Source of the DNA: Bacillus sp. FJAT-22090 | Lineage (GTDB): Bacteria > Bacillota > Bacilli > Bacillales_A > Planococcaceae | Assembly (NCBI RefSeq): GCF_007676755.1 | Contig: NZ_VEBK01000001.1 | Span: 248,001 to 312,000 of the forward strand | DNA length: 64,000 bases | Reading direction: 5' to 3' | In this document: positions 25,853 to 33,209 of the stretch, piece after piece | Numbering within the stretch: the first letter of the stretch is position 1 | Layout of the letters: each line of letters opens with the position of its first letter | The notes under the pieces: generated by a model | Told to the model about the DNA's origin: nothing | What the model saw: only the letters and a program-made list of their open reading frames with translations | Database searches by the model: none | Program-made: the position numbers and the translations under genes

Positions 25853-26464
25853 ATGTTTCGTCAAATACCAGTTACACGATTAATTCTATCCCTTATATTC
25901 GCTTATGCCTTTTCATGGCTAACCTTTTCAAATGACAAAGTATTTTGGTATTTTTATACGTTCACGGTCTTATTCCTTATGTCAACTGCTTATTTTTACG
26001 CTAAAATAGAAGATGAACTAAAGACAATTCATTATCTCATACTTAGTATAGCTTACGGAGCACTTATGTATGCTCTTTTACTTATAGGTTATAAACTAAT
26101 TGACGTTACCCCTTTTACGTCGACCAAAAGTATTCATGTTTTTGCGAAAAAGTTTGGACCGACATCGATATGGCATTACTTATTGCTTCTATTTATCATA
26201 GCGCCAGGAGAAGAACTTTTTTGGAGAGGCTATATACAACAACAATTAAAGAAATATCTCTCACCGGTATATGCCATCATACTAGGAGCAGCACTATTTA
26301 GTTTTTCATTTGTTTTTAGTGGATTTTGGTTAGGTATATTAGCAGCTTTCGTTGTAGGCCTAATTTTAGGCTTTTTATACGATTGGAAGAAAAGTATGCC
26401 CCTTATCATTTTATCGCATATCACAATGCTAGTACTACTATTCCTTCTAATACCATTTACTTGA
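25853..26464 (+). CDS. CPBP (CAAX protease/bacteriocin-immunity) family membrane protein
   Basis: 203 aa with about six membrane helices. The start is ATG 25853, eight bases after AGGATG. The glutamate motif APGEELFWRG (EExxxR, about residues 124-131) is intact. The second motif, normally FxxxH, reads FSFSFVFSG with no His, and the third ends in SHITM without the usual Asn. CPBP proteins are intramembrane endopeptidases related to Rce1; because two motifs are incomplete here, catalytic activity is doubtful. It could be a non-proteolytic family member. Confidence 0.8.
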   Translation: MFRQIPVTRLILSLIFAYAFSWLTFSNDKVFWYFYTFTVLFLMSTAYFYAKIEDELKTIHYLILSIAYGALMYALLLIGYKLIDVTPFTSTKSIHVFAKKFGPTSIWHYLLLLFIIAPGEELFWRGYIQQQLKKYLSPVYAIILGAALFSFSFVFSGFWLGILAAFVVGLILGFLYDWKKSMPLIILSHITMLVLLFLLIPFT

Positions 26465-26518
26465 AGTTGAAACATTATTGCCATTAGCACGTCTATTTAA
26501 TAAAGGAGCTGAATACTA

Positions 26519-27124
26519 TTGAAAAAATTAAATTTTCTAGTTTCCATTTTATTACTAACATTCCTACTTGGAGCTTGTGGAACTGACAATGACAATGCAA
26601 ATCCATCAACAACTACTGATGATTCTGTAAACACCGAGACAACCAATCAAGCAGAAGGGGAAACAGAAAGTGTTACCTACCCTAAAGAAGAGCTAAAAGG
26701 TACAGCTACAGAAAGCGAAACACAAGGATATACTATTACTGTAATAGACGGCTTCGAACTAACTGCCGAGGAGCCAAATAAAGATTTATTGTTCAATCAG
26801 GAAAATGATTTACAATCTATGCGAATTGAGACTTTCAGTAAAGACGAAGCTAATTTGGAAGACACTACAAAAAATTTAGTCGATACGCTGCAAGCTTCCA
26901 ATGATAATGAGACAGTAGTAGAGTTAGAAGAACAAGAACAAATTCCTTCTAGTGAATCTATTAAAAATGTGAAAGCTTATCAAATAAACACACCAGATGG
27001 AATAGTATATGGCTATACATTTGAAAATGAAGGTTTAGTTGTAAAACTTACTGTATTTGATACAAATGAATCTCCTGCTATCAAGCAATTTGTCGATATG
27101 GCATCAACCATACACGAAAAATAA
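26519..27124 (+). CDS. Lipoprotein of unknown function
   Basis: 201 aa from a TTG start with AAAGGAG ten bases upstream. The signal peptide ends in the lipobox LLGAC (Cys about residue 20), so the protein is lipid-anchored outside the membrane. A Thr/Asn/Glu-rich linker (about 22-60) leads to a globular domain of about 140 residues with GYTITVIDGFEL and KQFVDMASTIHEK. I do not recognise the domain. It follows the CPBP gene by 54 bp and ends in a bidirectional terminator. Confidence 0.82.
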   Translation: MKKLNFLVSILLLTFLLGACGTDNDNANPSTTTDDSVNTETTNQAEGETESVTYPKEELKGTATESETQGYTITVIDGFELTAEEPNKDLLFNQENDLQSMRIETFSKDEANLEDTTKNLVDTLQASNDNETVVELEEQEQIPSSESIKNVKAYQINTPDGIVYGYTFENEGLVVKLTVFDTNESPAIKQFVDMASTIHEK

Positions 27125-27157
27125 AAACTTCGAGCCTGTATACAGGCTCGAAGTTTT
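27124..27157. terminator. Bidirectional terminator between the lipoprotein gene and mhqR
   Basis: A perfect palindrome with a 13-bp stem (CTTCGAGCCTGTA paired with TACAGGCTCGAAG) has A and T runs on either side. Confidence 0.9.
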
Positions 27158-27164
27158 TATTTTT

Positions 27165-27608
27165 CTAGGAAAGTTTTTTTATAGATAATCCTAATTTTTT
27201 TATAAGCTCTATTACATGTACCTTCTCTTCTTCGGATAACACATTCATTAATTGGATCAATTGCTGCTCGTGACGTGGAAAAAGTTCGTCCATGAACGCA
27301 CTACCATCTTTTGTAATCTCCGCATATGTAACACGTCGGTCCGTATCGCTAGAAACTCGGTTTATATAACCTCGTCCTTCTAATTTATCAACTACGTAGG
27401 TAATTGAACCACTAGCCAACAAAATCTTATTGCCGATTTGTTGAAGAGGTTGTTTCCCTTTGTGATATAGAAGTTCTAAAACTGCAAATTCTGTCGGGTT
27501 CAAACCATTTTCTTGGAAAAATTGATTCGTACATTCATGAATTACTTTATGTGCACGAGACAATACAACAAATAACTTTAGAGCATTGTTCGACGATTCG
27601 TTTGTCAT
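27165..27608 (-). CDS. mhqR: MarR family regulator, MhqR-like
   Basis: 147 aa from ATG 27608, nine bases after GGTGAGG; upstream in-frame starts touch that site. The winged helix includes LNPTEFAVLELLYHKGKQPLQQIGNKILLASGSITYVVDKLE, followed by the wing DRRVTYAEIT. This strongly resembles B. subtilis MhqR (YkvE), a repressor of quinone- and thiol-stress genes. Its place beside a histidine kinase matches B. subtilis, where mhqR is next to kinD. The lack of a Cys near the N-terminus and the targets cannot be judged here. A palindrome within its own promoter suggests autoregulation. Confidence 0.82.
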   Translation of the reverse strand: MTNESSNNALKLFVVLSRAHKVIHECTNQFFQENGLNPTEFAVLELLYHKGKQPLQQIGNKILLASGSITYVVDKLEGRGYINRVSSDTDRRVTYAEITKDGSAFMDELFPRHEQQLIQLMNVLSEEEKVHVIELIKKLGLSIKKLS

Positions 27609-27646
27609 TCTAGTCATCCTCACCTATAAAATAGACATTAACTATC

Positions 27647-27676
27647 ATTATATAGGCTATCCTATAATCTTGTCAA
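27647..27676 (-). promoter_or_regulatory. Sigma-A promoter of mhqR with embedded palindromic operator
   Basis: On the minus strand TTGACA (27671-27676) and TATAAT (27647-27652) are separated by 18 bases. The spacer and -10 region contain the inverted repeat TATAGG-N4-CCTATA (27651-27666). A bound repressor would cover the polymerase site. Confidence 0.8.
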
Positions 27677-27683
27677 AATAGCG

Positions 27684-28760
27684 TTAGAATCTATTTTCTT
27701 GGGGAAGTATAAATGTAAAGGTAGTACCGACTCCTACTTTGCTTTCTACTCTTATTGTGCCTCCATGAGATTCGATAACTTTGTAGATATGAGATAAACC
27801 AAGGCCTGTCCCACCAGATTTTGTTGTAAAAAACGGATCAAATATCTTATCTAATTGCTCCTCTGCAATTCCCTGTCCTTGGTCCTTCAGTTCGACGCAG
27901 ACATCATTTTGCTCCGTATTAGAAATAGTTATCTGAATCTTACCACCATTCGGCATTGCTTCAATGGCATTTTTAATTGAATTCATAAAGACCTGCTTCA
28001 CAAGATTTTTATCCCCTAAAATTTTGCATGTGCTGTCTATCTTTAGAGAAACGATTATTTCTATATTTTGCATGAGAGCCTGGGGTGCCATAAAATTGAC
28101 TACCTCGAGCATGAGATCTTTAATTTCAAAATAATCCACTTTGTTATTGGTCGGTTTCGAAACTTCCAGAAACTCCGTTAAAATTTCTTCCATTCGTTTT
28201 ATTTCATCATTTATAACTGCTAAATACCTTTTTCCGTCCTCATTTGCCGTTTGGTATAATAATTGGGTAAATCCTTTTAGTGAGGTCATGGGGTTTCGAA
28301 TTTCGTGGGCAATGCTTGCAGCTAATTGGCCAATTGTGCTAAGTGATTCCGTATGATTTAATCGTTTTTTCATATGCATTTTTTCAGATTCATCATGAAG
28401 TTCAGTAAGATAGACATTTGTATCTTCCTGTTTGGATACTTTAATATGAATATATTTTAAAACACCCATAAAAGTATTCATTTCACTGAATAACTCGGAT
28501 TTTCCCGATCGAAGCAGTTTGTTGAAAAATTCTTTTTTGCTTTCAAAGGGTGCTGTGAACATCTCCAATATCGTGACGGCACTAGTTCCGACTATTTTAT
28601 CTCTATCTATTTGTAATATTTCTTCCGTTTGGGAATTCACATCTAAGATTATACCTTTTTCATCAATAAAAAGAAGACCATTCGAAAATAGCTGAAATAT
28701 GTGTTCAAACTTCTGCTTATATTCATACTCAACTGGCACAGACTTCACCAAACCTCTCAT
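27684..28760 (-). CDS. PAS-domain sensor histidine kinase (sporulation-kinase type)
   Basis: 358 aa, no membrane helix. A PAS domain spans about 14-125 and includes NGLLFIDEKGIILDVN. The HisKA H-box is ASIAHEIRNPMTSLKGF (phospho-acceptor His about 152). The HATPase domain carries N-box NSIKNAIEAM, G1 DQGQGI, F-box FDPFFTTK and G2 GGTGLGLSH. No cognate response regulator is adjacent, which is typical for orphan kinases KinA-KinE that feed the Spo0A phosphorelay. In B. subtilis kinD and kinE lie in this neighbourhood. The start is uncertain: ATG 28760 lacks a clear ribosome binding site, and a GTG a few codons in follows GAGAGG. Confidence 0.85.
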   Translation of the reverse strand: MRGLVKSVPVEYEYKQKFEHIFQLFSNGLLFIDEKGIILDVNSQTEEILQIDRDKIVGTSAVTILEMFTAPFESKKEFFNKLLRSGKSELFSEMNTFMGVLKYIHIKVSKQEDTNVYLTELHDESEKMHMKKRLNHTESLSTIGQLAASIAHEIRNPMTSLKGFTQLLYQTANEDGKRYLAVINDEIKRMEEILTEFLEVSKPTNNKVDYFEIKDLMLEVVNFMAPQALMQNIEIIVSLKIDSTCKILGDKNLVKQVFMNSIKNAIEAMPNGGKIQITISNTEQNDVCVELKDQGQGIAEEQLDKIFDPFFTTKSGGTGLGLSHIYKVIESHGGTIRVESKVGVGTTFTFILPQENRF

Positions 28761-28875
28761 TGCGAATGAATTTATATGAATAATTAATACTATAATAATT
28801 ATATAATTATAAATGTGAGTTAATTCTGATTATTCCACATCATTCCCTATATTGATATGGTACATTTTTCCTATA

Positions 28876-28904
28876 TTGTCGACATTCCTATTCGCTGATA
28901 CAAT
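28876..28904 (+). promoter_or_regulatory. Sigma-A-type promoter of the B12/radical SAM gene
   Basis: TTGTCG (28876-28881) and TACAAT (28899-28904) are separated by 17 bases, with the ribosome binding site GAAGGAG beginning about 14 bases later. Confidence 0.65.
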
Positions 28905-28932
28905 AGTTATACAAAAGAAGGAGTCATTGATA

Positions 28933-30693
28933 ATGAACATAATATTAACCACATTGAATGCGAAATTCATTCATACAAATTTAGCACTACGCTGCTTAAA
29001 AGCATATGCAGAACCAGATTATTCCCCCCTTTTAGTCGAATATACGATTAAAGATCCTACATTCAATATAGTAGCTGACCTTTATCAGAAAAAACCTAAT
29101 ATAGTTGGATTTAGCTGCTATATATGGAATATTGAAGAAACCATTAAAGTTATTAAAATGTTAAAAACGGTAGATCCCTCTATTACCATTATTTTAGGTG
29201 GCCCCGAAGTTTCTTACGATACAAATGTTTGGCTTCGACAAGTGAAAGAGATCGACTATATAGTAGTAGGAGAAGGAGAACATTCGTTTAAAGAGTTGTT
29301 AAACTTCTTGCATGACAAACAAGCATTAAATGATGTTCCTGGAGTAGCATATGTTCAAGACGACAAATTTATGCTAAATCCGCTACCACCAAAATTAGAT
29401 TTACGAGAATCTCCTTCCCCTTATCGATTTGCAGAAGATGTTCCAAACCTATCCAAGCGAATTGTTTATATCGAAACGAGTAGGGGTTGTCCGTTTTCAT
29501 GTCAATTTTGCCTATCTTCTATAGAAGTTGGGGTTCGATATTTTAACCGGGATAAAGTAAAAAATGATATTCGCTTCCTAATGGATAATGGTGCAAAAAC
29601 GATTAAATTTGTCGATAGAACTTTCAATATTAGCCGAAGCTACGCAATGGAAATGTTCCAATTTTTAATTGATGAGCATTTGCCGGGGGTTGTTTTTCAA
29701 TTCGAGATTACCGCAGACATTATGCGTCCTGAAGTTATTCAATTTTTAAACGATCACGCACCTGCTGGTTTATTTCGTTTTGAAATTGGAGTCCAGTCCA
29801 CTAATGATTTAACAAATGAATTGGTGAAACGTAGACAAAATTTCGAGAAGCTTAAACGGACAGTTACAATGGTTAAAAGTGGTGGAAAGATTGACCAGCA
29901 TCTAGATTTAATTGCCGGTTTACCAGAAGAAGATTATGACTCGTTTCGCAATACTTTTAACGAAGTATTTGAAATGCGTCCTGAGGAATTACAACTTGGA
30001 TTTTTAAAATTACTTCGCGGAACCGGGTTACGTGTGGAAGCTGAAAAATATGGCTATGTATATGTTGATCAGGCCCCATATGAAATTTTCTCCAATAATG
30101 TTTTAACTTTTAATGATATTCTTCGTATTAAGCAAGTGGAAGATGTATTAGAAAAATATTGGAATGCACACCGAATGGATAACACACTTGAATATTTATT
30201 CGCCCATGTATTTGAGACTCCATTCGATTTCTTTCAACAATTCGGTACATTCTGGGAAGATAGAAATTGGTCAAAAATTGGCCATCAACTAGAAGATTTA
30301 TATACTCGCTTATATTCCTTTTTAATGGGAATAGACAATATTTCTTTGCCAACTATACAAAGCGTCATGAAATTAGATTATTTGGCTAGACAAAAGTTTC
30401 AACCAAGAAAACCTTGGTGGGAGAATGATATGGATAAAGAAGTGCAATCGGCATTATATAAACAACTTGTAGAAAATCCATCGATTGCTGGGGAAGAATT
30501 TGTTTCGCATCAGTTAAATGAACGTGAACTATATAAGCAGACATTTATAACGCCTATTTCTATTTGTTTAGATGCTTATAAAGATGGAATTATTAAAGAA
30601 AAAGAAGGTTATTTACTGTCTACATTTGGAAAAGGTTCATCTCCTCAATTTTCATTCATAGAAAAAAAAGAGGAAATAATAGACGTTTTATAA
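28933..30693 (+). CDS. B12-binding domain radical SAM protein (DUF4080 type)
   Basis: 586 aa from ATG 28933, nine bases after GAAGGAG. An N-terminal cobalamin-binding domain (about 1-135) has IVGFSCYIWN and ILGGPEVS. The radical SAM core (about 175-390) has the iron-sulfur motif RGCPFSCQFC (Cys about 194, 198, 201). A C-terminal DUF4080-like region (about 400-580) follows. This layout belongs to the BchE/P-methylase class, whose members carry out methyl transfer or rearrangements with SAM and B12. The substrate is unknown and the gene stands alone with its own promoter and terminator, so context gives no further clue. Confidence 0.88.
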   Translation: MNIILTTLNAKFIHTNLALRCLKAYAEPDYSPLLVEYTIKDPTFNIVADLYQKKPNIVGFSCYIWNIEETIKVIKMLKTVDPSITIILGGPEVSYDTNVWLRQVKEIDYIVVGEGEHSFKELLNFLHDKQALNDVPGVAYVQDDKFMLNPLPPKLDLRESPSPYRFAEDVPNLSKRIVYIETSRGCPFSCQFCLSSIEVGVRYFNRDKVKNDIRFLMDNGAKTIKFVDRTFNISRSYAMEMFQFLIDEHLPGVVFQFEITADIMRPEVIQFLNDHAPAGLFRFEIGVQSTNDLTNELVKRRQNFEKLKRTVTMVKSGGKIDQHLDLIAGLPEEDYDSFRNTFNEVFEMRPEELQLGFLKLLRGTGLRVEAEKYGYVYVDQAPYEIFSNNVLTFNDILRIKQVEDVLEKYWNAHRMDNTLEYLFAHVFETPFDFFQQFGTFWEDRNWSKIGHQLEDLYTRLYSFLMGIDNISLPTIQSVMKLDYLARQKFQPRKPWWENDMDKEVQSALYKQLVENPSIAGEEFVSHQLNERELYKQTFITPISICLDAYKDGIIKEKEGYLLSTFGKGSSPQFSFIEKKEEIIDVL

Positions 30694-30699
30694 AATAGT

Positions 30700-30740
30700 A
30701 AGAGGGGTTAGAAGCGGCATTGCCACTTCTAACCCCTCTT
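30700..30740. terminator. Bidirectional terminator between the radical SAM gene and ktrD
   Basis: A 15-bp perfect stem (AAGAGGGGTTAGAAG, 30700-30714 with 30726-30740) joins two convergent genes. Confidence 0.9.
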
Positions 30741-30745
30741 CTTGA

Positions 30746-32098
30746 TTAACCAATTATTACTCGCTCTTTCGGATAGCGATATTTTGTTTTATTGCTCTTT
30801 CCACCTAACGTAAAGAGGAAGGAAAGTAAGCCTACACGACCGATAAACATGAGAATCATTATTGTTACTTTTCCTATACTAGACAAATCACCTGTAATTC
30901 CTAAAGACATTCCACATGTTCCGAAAGCAGAACTGATTTCAAATACTAATGATGTAATTGGTATATCTGGTTCTGTCACAGTTAGTAAGATAGTAGCTGC
31001 AAAGACCATTATCAACGCAATAATAATTACAGCGAACGCTCGAAAAACATCAATTAAATGAATTTCACGATTGAAAACCTGAATATTGTCCTTTCCTCTA
31101 GAAAAGTTAATCAAAAACAGAAGGGCAATCGCGAAAGTCGTTGTTCGTATTCCTCCACCAACCGAACTGGGAGAGGCGCCTATAAACATTAACACACTCA
31201 TCAAGAAATCCGTTCCTTCATTAAAAAGTGTTACATCTATCGTCGTCAGACCAGCAGATCTTGTTGAAACAGAGTGAAAAAACGCAGTAAAAAACTTTTC
31301 GTGCCACGGCATATCTTTAAGGGAGTGAAACATTTCAAGTAAAAAAATCATTACTGTTCCTATCACTAGAAGAATTCCGTATGTAATAGTCGTTAATTTC
31401 GTAAATAAAGAAAAACGAAAATTTTTATTTCTATTTTTTAAAAACTCCTTTACCTCTATCAATACGGGGAATCCAATAGCACCAAAAACAATTAAAAAAC
31501 TTGTAATAATTTGAATGAAATAATCCTTATGATACGGGACAAGTGATTGTCCGGTAATATCAAATCCAGCGTTTGTAGTCGCGGATACAGATGTAAAAAT
31601 GCCTTGGATAATTGCTTGCTTAAATGAATCGTAGTACTGGGTAAAATATAATGCTAATAAAATAGCACCAATAATTTGTATAAACAACAGAATTTTTATA
31701 ATTTCTCTTATTAGGTGAACGACTCCCGACATAGTCGACTGATTATGGTCGACCATAATCAGTTGCCTTTCCCGTAATCCAATCTTTTTACCAGATAGAA
31801 GCCATATAAACGTACCTAATGACATTATCCCAATTCCACCAAGTTGTAAAATGAGAACAATCATAACATATCCGAACACGCTATAAGTTTCTGAAATATT
31901 AATGGTTGTAAGTCCCGTAACACTGACCGCACTTACAGCTGTAAATAAACTGTCTATGAAATCTACCTCAACTCCTGGCTTATGAACACCTGGTAAGCAT
32001 AAGAGGATGACCGAAACAGCAATAGCGATAAAATAATAGGTTACGATGGCTTGTGCGGGAGTAAATTTAGTTTTTGATTTTAGTTGTGGTCGTTTCAT
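30746..32098 (-). CDS. ktrD: Potassium transporter membrane subunit KtrD/KtrB
   Basis: 450 aa with about ten helices. Four pore repeats with the selectivity glycine are visible: SVTGLTT, TTNAGFD, TRSAGLT and TCGMSLG. These mark the Trk/Ktr/HKT superfamily. The cytoplasmic gating partner KtrC/KtrA is not encoded nearby, as in B. subtilis, where ktrD stands alone. It imports K+ with Na+ coupling. The assignment to KtrD rather than KtrB rests on this isolation and on its syntenic position near mhqR and ykoY. The 90-bp upstream gap has no room for a c-di-AMP riboswitch. Confidence 0.92.
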   Translation of the reverse strand: MKRPQLKSKTKFTPAQAIVTYYFIAIAVSVILLCLPGVHKPGVEVDFIDSLFTAVSAVSVTGLTTINISETYSVFGYVMIVLILQLGGIGIMSLGTFIWLLSGKKIGLRERQLIMVDHNQSTMSGVVHLIREIIKILLFIQIIGAILLALYFTQYYDSFKQAIIQGIFTSVSATTNAGFDITGQSLVPYHKDYFIQIITSFLIVFGAIGFPVLIEVKEFLKNRNKNFRFSLFTKLTTITYGILLVIGTVMIFLLEMFHSLKDMPWHEKFFTAFFHSVSTRSAGLTTIDVTLFNEGTDFLMSVLMFIGASPSSVGGGIRTTTFAIALLFLINFSRGKDNIQVFNREIHLIDVFRAFAVIIIALIMVFAATILLTVTEPDIPITSLVFEISSAFGTCGMSLGITGDLSSIGKVTIMILMFIGRVGLLSFLFTLGGKSNKTKYRYPKERVIIG

Positions 32099-32138
32099 AC
32101 ATGTTAGTTCCTTTCAGTAAATCCTGTTAACTCATTGT

Positions 32139-32186
32139 AAAAAAAAAAAGCATAAAAAGATAGCTTTAAACCATCTTTTTATGCTT
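32139..32186 (-). terminator. Terminator of the TerC/YkoY gene
   Basis: A 14-bp stem (AAGCATAAAAAGAT, 32148-32161 with 32173-32186) is followed on the minus strand by a run of about ten T. Confidence 0.88.
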
Positions 32187-32192
32187 CATCTA

Positions 32193-32975
32193 TTATTTTC
32201 CTTCTTGAACGTTTTTATTTTTTACAACGCCTAGCAAATAACCACCAACCGCAATTACAAATAATACAGTCCAGAATATAATACTCCAAGGTGTCGAATG
32301 TGGGAAATGCTCATCTAATACGCCTACTCCCGGATGGGAAAGTGTTAATACAGCAAGTTTAACCCCTACCCAACCAACGATTAAAAACGCTGCTGTTTCA
32401 AGAGTTGGATATTTTTCTAATAATTGAACAAACTTATGGGCAGCAAATCGCATGATGACAAGTCCTATCACTCCACCTAAAAACATTACCGAGAATTGCC
32501 CAGCATTAATGCCACCAATATCAAACTCACTTATATGAGGTAATGTAACGGCAATCGCAACAGCCGCAAGCATTGAATCAATTGCAAAGGCAATATCCGC
32601 TAATTCTACTTTTAATACTGTCATCCAGAAACCAGATCCTTTTCCTTTCCCATCGGTCTCCGCTGCTTCTGTCGACTCATCTCCACCACTTTTGCGCTGG
32701 TCATAAATATGTTTCACAGAGATGAATAATAAGTACGCTGCACCTATTGCCTGCACTTGCCAAATATTCACCAAGAAAGTAATCATGAATAACGCTAAAA
32801 ACCTAAAAACAAACGCTCCTACTAATCCGTAAAACAATGCCTTTTTCTGTTTATCCTTCGGTAAATGTTTTACCATTACAGCCATTACGACTGCATTATC
32901 GGCCGCAAGTAACCCCTCTAACCCTACTAACACTAATAATACCCAACCATACTCCAACAATATTGCCGTATCCAT
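32193..32975 (-). CDS. ykoY: TerC family membrane protein YkoY/MeeY (manganese efflux)
   Basis: 260 aa from ATG 32975; AAAGGAGG is six bases upstream, and a TTG three bases earlier is less well placed. About seven to eight helices carry the TerC signatures LEGLLAADNAVVMAVM (about 19-34) and ELADIAFAIDSMLAAV (about 124-139), whose Asp/Glu residues line the metal path. In B. subtilis TerC proteins export Mn2+ for loading of secreted enzymes. A yybP-ykoY riboswitch precedes the gene, which confirms control by manganese. Confidence 0.93.
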   Translation of the reverse strand: MDTAILLEYGWVLLVLVGLEGLLAADNAVVMAVMVKHLPKDKQKKALFYGLVGAFVFRFLALFMITFLVNIWQVQAIGAAYLLFISVKHIYDQRKSGGDESTEAAETDGKGKGSGFWMTVLKVELADIAFAIDSMLAAVAIAVTLPHISEFDIGGINAGQFSVMFLGGVIGLVIMRFAAHKFVQLLEKYPTLETAAFLIVGWVGVKLAVLTLSHPGVGVLDEHFPHSTPWSIIFWTVLFVIAVGGYLLGVVKNKNVQEGK

Positions 32976-33000
32976 CAATATCCTCCTTTTTTTGCAAACA

Positions 33001-33127
33001 AAAAGACCCCTGCCTTAAAAAAGGCAAAGGTCTTGCTAAGCAAAATTAATAATTGCTATCATAACCGATGGCAAAAGCCATGTAATGACGACTATGAAAT
33101 AGGTTTCCCTATAGCTACTCCCCTTTG
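33001..33127 (-). ncRNA. yybP-ykoY manganese riboswitch with intrinsic terminator
   Basis: On the minus strand the conserved elements appear in order: CAAAGGGGAGTAG (33115-33127), the loop TCGTCATTACATGGC, GCCATCGGTTA, and the closing GCAAGACCTTTGCC (33023-33036). The last segment can instead pair with GGCAGGGGTCTT to form a terminator hairpin (33001-33034) with a T-run. Mn2+ binding would stabilise the aptamer and let transcription proceed into ykoY. Confidence 0.95.
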
Positions 33128-33159
33128 ACAAACGTCAAAAGTCTATTTGATTAATATTA

Positions 33160-33188
33160 AGTATACTGTAACTTTTTTCATTTGTAAA
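33160..33188 (-). promoter_or_regulatory. Sigma-A promoter of the ykoY riboswitch transcript
   Basis: On the minus strand TTTACA (33183-33188) and TATACT (33160-33165) are separated by 17 bases. The aptamer begins about 33 bases downstream. Confidence 0.75.
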
Positions 33189-33209
33189 CATCTATCTACT
33201 AATTACATG

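Noticed and set aside
32099-32192. c-di-AMP (ydaO) riboswitch upstream of ktrD
   Set aside because: The gap is only 94 bp and is filled by the ykoY terminator; there is no room for the aptamer.
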